A DNA stretch of 64,000 nucleotides from the NCBI GenBank assembly GCA_007844125.1, contig CM017563.1, positions 30,246,328 to 30,310,327 on the forward strand, in the 5' to 3' direction. The translations under genes and the position numbers were made by a program. Positions 49,901 through 57,018 of the stretch are shown here, piece after piece. The stretch is from Sinonovacula constricta. Taxonomy: Eukaryota; Mollusca; Bivalvia; Cardiida; Solecurtidae. Under the pieces are notes generated by a model. It was not told where the DNA came from. It made no database searches and worked only from the letters and a program-made list of their open reading frames with translations. Within the stretch, counting starts at the first letter, position 1; each line of letters opens with the position of its first letter.

Positions 49901-49946
49901 GTATCTTGTTCTTTCGACCTTCTTTATTTTCAAGTTGATGTATTGA
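34018..49946 (+). CDS. Temptin domain fused to a copper type II ascorbate-dependent monooxygenase (DBH/MOXD-like)
   Basis: Nine exons join with matching phases: 34018-34227, 35064-35154, 36104-36223, 39310-39495, 44084-44259, 44649-44892, 45923-46019, 47177-47308 and 49496-49946; 1707 nt, 568 residues. Order: signal peptide (about 1-21), temptin-like domain (22-100), Cys-rich linker (101-140), Cu monooxygenase N half (141-261), C half (262-about 425), Cys-rich tail, Ser-rich spacer and hydrophobic C-terminus. By family alignment the CuH ligands are H192, H193, H263 and the CuM ligands H338, H340, M413; all are present. Enzymes of this family hydroxylate a C-H bond with O2, copper and ascorbate in the secretory pathway or outside the cell. 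No DOMON domain is seen. An in-frame TAA at 34003 supports the start. AATAAA follows at 50399-50404. The substrate is unknown; lineage within DBH/MOXD is not resolved. Confidence 0.88.
34656..34818 (-). mobile_element. GGCGGATCCAG-family MITE in intron 1
   Basis: Ends CAGGGATGGATCCAG and CTGGATCCGACCATG with a short reverse-oriented core (ATTTACTGTGATAAAGTTGA). Confidence 0.65.
35064..35154 (+). CDS. Exon 2: temptin second half with calcium-loop-like motif
   Basis: After the acceptor TTTTCCCTAAG it encodes SWSEICPYDWDGDGLTNG then QELGDPDCTW. DWDGDGLTNGQELGDP resembles the Ca2+-binding loop of temptin, and the two cysteines pair with those of exon 1 in the family. Ends in phase 1 at CAGG/GTAATG. 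Confidence 0.85.
35402..35458. repeat. (AAAT)n microsatellite
   Basis: About 14 AAAT units with one interruption, in intron 2 of the monooxygenase gene. Confidence 0.9.
36104..36223 (+). CDS. Exon 3: cysteine-rich linker
   Basis: Starts and ends in phase 1. Encodes VCEPIDSEFCREKNSAARI then RECPGF and VEVCDGSEDA. The four cysteines suggest two disulfides. It joins the temptin domain to the oxygenase; I do not recognise it as a separate Pfam-type domain. Confidence 0.8.
36470..36760 (+). mobile_element. MITE of the GGTATCCGACAG family in intron 3
   Basis: TCTGCTAAAATAGATATCGA, GCGTGGCTCGGATAGGAAAT and the right end CCAAACTGTCGGTACCACC match the family. Confidence 0.7.
36770..39040. other. Remainder of intron 3
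   Basis: No exon-like frame with splice sites. No clear repeat borders except the MITE copies on either side. Confidence 0.45.
39045..39250 (-). mobile_element. MITE of the GGTATCCGACAG family, truncated, before exon 4
   Basis: Starts GCTGGTATCAGACAGTTTGG and reaches TTTTCTATCTGAGCCACGC and AAACTAGGAAAAC about 60 bp before the exon 4 acceptor; the other half is missing. Confidence 0.65.
39310..39495 (+). CDS. Exon 4: Cu monooxygenase N domain with HHM motif
   Basis: Phase 1 to phase 1. Contains TTYVCQVFDLP and EVLHHMVLFGC, the CuH histidine pair (residues 192-193) and its partner cysteines. N-glycosylation sequons NIS and NQT are present. Confidence 0.9.
41037..43260 (-). mobile_element. 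Degraded hAT transposon region in intron 4 (borders uncertain)
   Basis: A possible left end CAGGGGCGTGCCTAACG at 41037 and possible right sequences near 43240-43255 (GCGTAAGTTCGTAAGCCC) flank the transposase remnant. The interior has a G18 tract at 41117 and a C run with (CA)n at 42559-42590. The borders are inference from similarity to the hAT MITE at 27639. Confidence 0.35.
41615..42376 (-). pseudogene. hAT-family transposase remnant (C-terminal half)
   Basis: The minus strand gives a 253-codon frame. VQPRTVARQQHRANALSD..GYWR is the block before the insertion domain, and SAEWSFSSMRRLKTYLRST with LSSLALLHI is the hAT C-terminal dimerisation domain. Between them the frame moves: FPFMYHLATELFDRLL lies in another frame at about 42010-41950. 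The zinc finger and N-terminal catalytic part are missing, so it is dead. It resembles the ZMYM1/DUF4371-like hAT branch. Confidence 0.8.
43963..43998. repeat. (AAC)n microsatellite
   Basis: About 11 AAC units ending some 85 bp before exon 5 of the monooxygenase gene. Confidence 0.9.
44084..44259 (+). CDS. Exon 5: Cu monooxygenase N domain, second part
   Basis: Phase 1 to phase 0. Encodes GLFTCFMNDQTGCRSMIAAF and FCLPDHVGVKLGPG, matching the C....C..PIIAAWA and P..VG.PIG blocks of DBH/PHM enzymes. Ends MIQ, running into YHW of exon 6. Confidence 0.85.
44649..44892 (+). CDS. Exon 6: third CuH histidine and the CuM HxH motif
   Basis: Phase 0 to phase 1. Begins YHW (H263, equal to the VHY histidine), then SGIRLFYTSRMR, MVGQTYLEIPPG, GGCVEECSK, and ends LFHHMHYLG, where HMH replaces the usual HTH. 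Sequon NHT is present. Confidence 0.9.
45480..45740 (+). mobile_element. MITE of the GGTATCCGACAG family in intron 6
   Basis: TTTCTGCTAAAATTGACAAC, GACATTACAGCGAATATAAC and the right end CACGCTGTCGGATTCCACTT match the family. Confidence 0.65.
45923..46019 (+). CDS. Exon 7: Cu monooxygenase C domain strand region
   Basis: Phase 1 to phase 2. Encodes KEQYVEIYRNGSRVRLLSS and FDYNVPKFFR, at the place of the V.VLRDGRE...NP.YSPHFQ block of DBH. Confidence 0.8.
46484..46773 (+). mobile_element. GGCGGATCCAG-family MITE in intron 7
   Basis: Ends CAGAAGCTGATCCAG and CTGGATTCGTCCCTG around the family core and a (GT)n tract of about 55 bp at 46682-46738. Confidence 0.7.
47177..47308 (+). CDS. Exon 8: Cu monooxygenase C domain with CuM methionine
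   Basis: Phase 2 to phase 2. Encodes IELLPGDYIKTTCVFDS and GEGTQDEMCFTFI; PGD.I.T.C and T.DEMC are strong family signatures, with M413 as CuM ligand. Confidence 0.9.
49496..49946 (+). CDS. Exon 9: Cys-rich tail and hydrophobic C-terminus
   Basis: Starts in phase 2 with FYPLENLPLLEGGC, the usual end of the oxygenase domain, then a lineage-specific Cys-rich stretch (CRVFGKCLPEC), a Ser/Asn-rich spacer and a final YLVLSTFFIFKLMY before TGA. The short hydrophobic end after a hydrophilic spacer resembles a GPI-anchor signal, or less likely a membrane tail. Confidence 0.82.
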
Positions 49947-50398
49947 ACCCACTCACCCAGCATCGTGAGTCTTGACTCATTTAAGGATGATTTAATAGCT
50001 TATTTTGCCATTTTATCTACCTCACTGACTTGTAATGTATCTAAAACGTGATAGCCGGTTACTTAATTTAATTTAAGGTTCTTATCCCCAGATAAGGAAA
50101 TAAATACAATCACGAACACTTTGACACCAGCTGGGATTTTGAAGGATTTCACTGTTCGTTATGCCTTTAATCCGACAAAAGACAAACTTAAAGATAGTAT
50201 CCTAGAATTTATTTTATGAAGTTACGATTTTCATTTAATGCGTTTAATTGAACGTAAATTATTTTTACTACATAACCATTTCTATACACCTTTAATGTAC
50301 TTTAAAGGAATTGTGATTGTTCACATTTGTACCTACGACTAGAATAGCTCATCTAAACTTGTACATTATGCCCGCGTACTTTTGTTGCTGTTTTCCGA

Positions 50399-50404
50399 AA
50401 TAAA
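50399..50404 (+). terminator. Polyadenylation signal of the monooxygenase gene
   Basis: AATAAA about 450 bp after the stop codon, the first canonical signal suitably placed downstream apart from AATAC-type variants near 50100. Confidence 0.5.
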
Positions 50405-50462
50405 AACATAATATAATTCTGTACCGATTCACTTGCATTCATCTGTATGTTCCTTAAATATC

Positions 50463-51068
50463 GTTGGGCGGATCCAGGATTTTCAAGGGATGCTAATTGA
50501 ACGGGGTTATGGGCCTGATCCTACAGAAAACTTTTGAAATGTAACAGTCAGAGCCATTTCCGGCATTTCAGAAACTGCTAGAAACTTTTTCCATGAGTCC
50601 AAACTGTTTGTATTCTCGGCGACAGAGTAAATATTTCAGCATACTTTTTTCATGAGAAGAAGGGAGACGTCTGACTGAGCGAGAACCATAGGTACGACTA
50701 GTGTTAGCCGGTCTGGGGACATGCTGCCACAGGAAGAGTGTTGACATCTAGAATCCAAATAGTGCCATTTCCTGCTTTTCAAACGTTTATCAGACCTTCA
50801 TAGAAACTATTTATTTTTTATAAAAAATAATTTAATTTCAGTACTTTTTTTATCAGTACATGTTAGGCGTCAATACATGATTACTCGTCTTATTGTAGCT
50901 CTGGACATATATGTGACAATAGTAGTACGAGTGCCATAAAGATGTGACACAATGAAATGTTAAAGAAAAAACTTTCACGGGAAGCATTTTTTTGGCAATT
51001 TCGGGGTGGTGCCACGACCTGACCCCCCCCCCCTCCCCCTCCCCCCACCTCCGCTAGATCCGCCAATG
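50463..51068. mobile_element. GGCGGATCCAG-ended transposon
   Basis: Left end GGGCGGATCCAGGATTTTC, right end CTCCGCTAGATCCGCCAATG, with a C-rich tract just inside the right end (51020-51045). About 600 bp, no frame. Confidence 0.55.
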
Positions 51069-51297
51069 ATTTTTTATTCTATTGGGTTTACGGACTAGAC
51101 CTTCAGGGTTCTGACGCAGATAAAGTATCTATCTCAGTTCGACAGCGTGCATGATACCATCAAAAAAGATAAATATCGTTAACACACAAATTCTTTCAAA
51201 TCCGGTCATGGTCTCTATTCGCCGTCTACAACATTAAGCATACATGATACAAACAAATAAACTCAGTGTGGTATACAACATGCAGTATAAATTATTA

Positions 51298-51535
51298 TTT
51301 GTTTATTGGATTTTTCGTCCCACCAACAGTATTTCAAATTTTCAATTATTTGTAGACGGTGTCCGCTTTAAGCAGATATATTGCTTCCTTCAATGTGTAA
51401 CTGCAATGCCGCGAACACACTGCGTGATGCCAGACCCTGACACATTATCTTGACACCGGACCAGTCAACCGAAGAAAGCTATAACACTTCCATTTTTTAT
51501 GGTATGTCGCGGCCCAGGATCAAACCGGGGACCTC
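51298..51535 (-). mobile_element. tRNA-derived SINE
   Basis: Reverse-oriented copy: starts TTTGTTTATTGGATTTTTCG, contains the body and ends with a decayed B box (GGCCCAGGATCAAACCGGGG in forward view). Confidence 0.7.
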
Positions 51536-51792
51536 ATAAATTATTGTTTAACGCGGGAGTCATTAGATATTTTCGCACTTTTACAAGTCAAAATTCAATT
51601 TATACATCAATAAGTATTATTACGCAAAGTTTGTTTTAAATGAAGTAGTTTATACATAGCTTCTGTAAAAACAATATAAGGCTCTTATTTCCTGCTTCTG
51701 AATTCTGAGTTCTTATTAAACTTAAAAAACCGAATAGCCTAGGTGATCCGAAGGGAGATTATGGTCGAGACATTTGTAGGTTTCAGTCCTAT

Positions 51793-52392
51793 AGATAGTT
51801 TTCACATCAGCGAAATTCCCTTATTTTGGCAGCCCTCTTTGAAGGCAACTTCAAGGGATTTTAAGATGAATTGTATAGAAGCGTAAATTTTATTTTCTTG
51901 TAATTTCTTCATTTAAGGTCCAAAAATTCAGTCCAAGCTCTTGAAATTCATATTTTTAAAATACATTAATTTTAAAATTGATAAATTAAAAAAATAAATA
52001 AGTTAATACACAGAAATAAATAAACTTATTGGCTTACCCTTAAACAAAATGAATAGTGTATCTTTTATGGTGGTATTTTTTTTACCTCTTAAACTATCAA
52101 ACTATAGTTTTGATATTTACAATACTTTATAAAAGCTGTTTAATTTGATATAAAATTCAGTAAAATAGACTGAAAAATAAAAACACTGTGGTGAGTTTGA
52201 TACAGCACATATTTCCAGATTTTGGCCTGCATTAAATAACATCAAACTCCGTACAGGGTTTACGACATCGCTACGCTGGCTCCTTACTGAAAGGGGGAGA
52301 TCACTGCGTTGGAGATTGCATTAACATCTGCCTTCAAATATGGCTGTCTTATCAGTGTCTATGAAATCACAAGGAAACTATTTACAATCTGG
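51793..52392 (-). mobile_element. MITE with ATAGATAGTTTCC inverted ends, copy 2
   Basis: Inverted, diverged copy of 20563-21080: TATAGATAGTTTTCACATCA at one end and GTCTTATCAGTGTCTATGA..GGAAACTATTTAC at the other. It carries an extra segment around 52250-52320. Confidence 0.7.
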
Positions 52393-52639
52393 CCTGAATC
52401 TTCCGTTTCTGGTCTACAGTCTGGTGATCTGAAGTTATTAACTGCATTATCATTGGGGTATTTTTAACCAGAAAGATCAACTGAGACCGGGTTTCGTTAT
52501 AAAAGAAATAAAAAAACCGACTCCTTTGAAACATTCATTCATCAATGATCTTTTTTCTCTGTTTCTAAATATATATATATCTGCTAAAATATTATACATA
52601 ATTTCGAATCTATTAATAAAAATAAAATCTTGAGCCATC

Positions 52640-52711
52640 TGCCATGACCAGGATTCGAACCTGGGTTGTCGCGGCCACAACGCGAAGTACTAACCACTAT
52701 ACGATCATGGC
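52640..52711 (-). tRNA. tRNA-His (anticodon GTG)
   Basis: Read on the minus strand the gene opens GCCATGATCGTATAGTGG and closes GGTTCGAATCCTGGTCATGGC plus discriminator A. The acceptor stem GCCATGA/TCATGGC pairs fully. The anticodon arm is TCGCG-TTGTGGC-CGCGA with GTG at the centre. B box GGTTCGAATCC is perfect. The head is close to animal tRNA-His genes (GCCGTGATCGTATAGTGGTT type). TTTT follows within about 15 bp as pol III terminator. No intron. The G-1 of mature tRNA-His is added after transcription in eukaryotes, as expected. Confidence 0.92.
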
Positions 52712-53369
52712 TATTGGCTCGTTGCAGTTTGCGGGTTCTAAATGAGTTTCATATTATATCAAAGCAAATTGTAAAGCGACATAACCGGACAGCATAAACG
52801 CAAATAAAACAAACTAAACCGTGTTCAGACTGATAAAGCCTTGGCGAAGATATGGCTACACATAGAAAACTAGAAAATATACATGTTTGATTTGGTTTTG
52901 TGCGTTTTCTTAGATACCGAAGTGTACTCGATACCGCACTTTGCGTTGTCCGCAGTGCAGAATTTGTCCGAAATATGCGAGTTGTAGCTTTCGGTGTGCT
53001 AGAAAATTCTTAAATTAGTTTATTCTTAAAACGACGGGTTGATTTGAGGTAAGGACATTTGATAAGTATATACGTTTATAACTTTAAGTTAATTAGATAT
53101 GAAGGAGATATTGCAATATCCAGACATACCCTGTTATGTTGTTTATGTTCTGGGGTATTCCTTTCTAGAACACAGTCCTAAATAAAGCTTCCTAGTAAGG
53201 CTAGTTAATTGTGTTAGAAAGTTTCTTTAGCTATTGAATAATCTCTGTCAGCAAAATGAACACGCAAAATCTTTCTCTTGCCAAGAGCTCATTTAAATTA
53301 AGTTAATGATTACCATAATCAAATGGTACAGCTCTTTCAGTCATTTTTGTTCCTATTTTCCTATTCGAG

Positions 53370-53621
53370 CAACGCAGAAATCAAGACAGTCTCAAAATGC
53401 TACACAAAATACATAACAAACAGGTCAATGTCGATCACTGTTATCTCACAACTACACGAAACAACAAATTCCTTATTCCCCACTTAAAAACAAAACACCA
53501 CATGAACTCATTCTTTCCGCAGGCTATACGACTTTGGAACGGACTACCGACTGAAATTAAGGATGCCCCAACTGTACCTGCATTTACAAGTGGCCTAAAT
53601 AAGTTTTATGCTTTTTAATTG
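53370..53621 (+). pseudogene. Non-LTR retrotransposon ORF2 C-terminus
   Basis: Reads RRNQDSLKMLHKIHNKQVNV, then HHMNSFFPQAIRLWNGLP, then DAPTVPAFTSGLNKFYAF and a stop. (S/F)FPR.IRLWN.LP is the signature of the C-terminal end of jockey/CR1-like non-LTR reverse transcriptases. The short 3' UTR ends with AAGTTGAAGTTGAAGT at about 53707-53722, like the simple-repeat tail of such elements. The copy is 5'-truncated, typical of target-primed insertion. Confidence 0.8.
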
Positions 53622-54299
53622 ATATTTTAAATTATTAGTCTTAAATTGTCAATGTTCAGGACTTGCACCTGCCTTATGTAGTCAGTATTGACTTTTGGCA
53701 GTACAAAGTTGAAGTTGAAGTATTTTGGTATTTATTTCTGAACAAAAATTCCCAGCTAACAATAAGTTAAAATCAGCAGTATAAATGTATGAAAGGTTGT
53801 AAGATTCAAGAGACAGTTTAAAATAAATATCAGCACCGTATAAATCATTTTCATTGTGTCATAGATTATGATAGCAGGAGCTTCTTTTCTTTGACTACAG
53901 CTTGGATTTTATCTTGTTAGGAATAGGTTAGGACGTACCCAGACTAAAATATACAAACTTTTTGGCCCAAAAAGCAGTCAAAACTTACCTGTGTAAAATG
54001 TAATAAAATACTAAACATTATGTGATTATTTTAAATGATAAACTCGTAATATTACTGATTTGGTCAAAATGTACTGTCAGTGTTCTTTATTCTTCTTAAA
54101 CAATAGGGTATTTGGCAAAAGAGTGGTAGAGTGAAGAGGTTTGAGAATGTGTTAATAATTGCTATTATTGTAAAAACAAGTATAGTTCTTGATGTGTGTT
54201 GGACTAATTTATAAGCTTAGACTAGAGGGTATTTTCGATTGAGGAACTAGCTGAAAGGAAAAAACATGACAACAGCTTCATAATCTCTATATAGATTTT

Positions 54300-54590
54300 C
54301 TTTTCCAGGTATGGGAGGCCCTGGGTTCGATTCCGGGCCACAACATACCAAAGTTGTTATAAATGGTAGTGGTAAAGCTCCTTTGCTAATGCTCATGCAA
54401 ATATAATGGTAATTCCACATCTGGTTGACCCATATCAGGATAATGTGACTGGGTGTGGTATAATGCCAGTTGTTTACGGCATGCTATACACAGTAAAGGC
54501 TGCACTTTATCTGCTTCAAGTGGACACTGTCTCCAGATAACTGAAATACTGTTGGTGGGACGATAAACCCAATAAACAAACAAACAAAAG
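54300..54590 (+). mobile_element. tRNA-derived SINE, best plus-strand copy
   Basis: B box GGTTCGATTCC at 54324-54334, body with GGTAGTGGTAAAGCTCCTTT and AGGATAATGTGACTGGGTGT, tail CGATAAACCCAATAAAC followed by (AAAC)n. The A-box end is not clear. Confidence 0.8.
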
Positions 54591-54594
54591 AAAG

Positions 54595-56958
54595 ATCAGC
54601 AATATCAAGGGTTTTCAAATTGTCCTTGCCAAACAGAAGACCAGCTTCATCACATGTTTATTGTAATGTTTGTTATTAACAAAACAAAACAAGAGTTTAC
54701 TGATGACTGTCATATAGCCATGAATGATAATCAATGACTTGCAGTGACTCATTAATTTTCCCTTAAGTAGCTGTGGAGTGAGGATAGGTTTGTACATTTA
54801 TCACTTTTTTCATAAAGACTCTATGGTTGACATCAAGACCTTGGTAATTAAAATATTGTCATTTATCAAACACAACAGCAATTCATTTATTTTCTTCATC
54901 ATGTAATCATTTGATAATGAAATTGATGAGCGAGTACTGTACCATTACAATGTTCAAGACACACGCTAAAAATGATGATAAAATTAACCGGAAGTGACAA
55001 CCATATTAGTAGCTGCAATTTACACTTTATACGCATAACAATGGCCAAAGTGCTCTAAAAGTATGATTGTAAACAGCTCTATCCTTAATCTTCAAACTTT
55101 CTTTAGCACCATATTTTGCAGTCCAATAATGATGATTTCAATAGCAGAAATGGCCAATATAACTAAGAAATTTTACTTGTGTCACAAAAAACAACATGCT
55201 CTTACAACTCTGCTAGAGACAAAATCATTGCATAAAAAATACAGAAAACATAATCACGGAAACACTGATTTATATAATATTTATATAATACATTATTATG
55301 TACTTAATTATTATCAATAAAACAATTAACAACATAACATATAAATCAGAAACATATTCAAAATGAAGTCATTTATAATTAAAGTTCAAAGATCTTACAG
55401 ATATTAAAGCATGTTAAAGAAAATGCAGATCAGTTTGCAATTAATCATGCACAAATAAAATGAGTTAACATACATATAAACATAAAGTAAAATGAAATCC
55501 AATATACACCAAACTATACAAATGTTTGATTTTTAATTAATAACACAATAATAACATTTTGACTTCCAATTGGGTACCATTTTAATAAAACTAGGGTAAA
55601 TTTTGACCAAATATTTGTGGGTATATTTTGACTGCAATTCACCAGGTAAGTATGCCTGCATAGCATGAGTTGGGAGAATGAAAAGCATTGTTATAGTTAC
55701 ATGTAATACACTAATCAGTCCTAAAAATAGGTAGTTAATTTGATACTGCCTCAGCGAAAATGGGAATTATATACCTTTGCAGTTTTATGCACAACCCTTG
55801 TACTTGGAGAAGTAAAACAAACACATGAAAATATTTCTTGTCAGCACAACTAGAAACTTATAAACTGATAGAGTGAATATGAGATGTTAAAGTGAATGTT
55901 ATACAAAAGACAGCAGACAGATGTCAAAGCATGAACCACAGGTAAGCTGGCAGATCTCATTTTAAGACTTTGGCCCTGCGATGTTTGAGCTTGCAGTTGC
56001 TCGAAAAATCTAGTGCTGATAATGAATATAACCTGTAAGAAGTATTATGTGCATACATGTATGTATATGAGAAATTGTATCCAGGCTGCTTCCAATTAAA
56101 AACTTAGATTAACTAACATTGAGAAAACAACTATTCTGTTGATTTGGTGAAAGCTACCTTTCAGTCAGCACTTCATGTGAAACTTAAAGAGTTTAGTGTT
56201 TTGTTTGAAAAAAAAAGGCATGTCTGCTTTGTAATTATGACATAAGTTCAATTTGGACATTTACCATCAAGGCATTTTCCTGCATATAATTTATCAGAAT
56301 GGTTTTCAATCTTAGGTCATGCTGGCTACATTTGCTTAAACTTTCTGCAAGAGTGCACACTGAAGTAGGACCATACAAGTCATACATGCATATGACTTAG
56401 GATGCCATTATTGACCAAAATGTCATCATCAGTTACACTAAATCCCATTAAACTGATATGAAATGTCACCCATATTTCAAATGTCATAATTGAAGTAAAG
56501 TTAATTAACTATAATGTATGCCCTTAATATTTCAATTTTGACTAGGCACTGCATGTAATTAAATAATATTTCCTCTGTCAGGTAAAAAAGTAATAAATGA
56601 AATTATGGTGCCTGTATGTATATATTCTAGCTGAAAATTTCCAATTCAAGTGCCCTCTATGTGTTGTTCATCAATGGATTTATAATACACATGTATTACA
56701 AGTTCCAGGTTTGCAATGACATAATGCTGTCTATGTATTAACCATTTTTATTTTAGGCAATTGTTTTACTTTAAGAATACATCAGTCTCTTTTTTTAAGT
56801 AATTAAAGAATAAACTATTTTAATTGTAAAAATATTAATATATTTACAAAGACATTTAATAATAAAAACAACAACACACAATTAAATCAGCATGTTATTG
56901 ATTGTACCAACACTACTACATGATTTTAAATGTTAATGTCTACTTTTCTCCATTTCAG
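54595..56958. other. Stretch without a supported exon, probably intron 5' of the MBLAC1-like exons
   Basis: AT-rich. The first MBLAC1-like exon found starts in phase 1 without a start codon, so at least one upstream coding exon must exist, but none was recognised here. A CpG-richer segment at about 52915-53000 could be a promoter. Confidence 0.4.
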
Positions 56959-57018
56959 TTGATGCCATGTATGAAGTGATAGTTCTTAAGGAGGGGTACT
57001 CCATCAAGGAGGGCCATG
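56959..57018 (+). CDS. MBLAC1-like exon A
   Basis: Acceptor TCTCCATTTCAG, donor CATG/GTAGGA, phase 1 on both sides. Encodes DAMYEVIVLKEGYSIKEGH, the first strand region of the fold. Confidence 0.8.
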
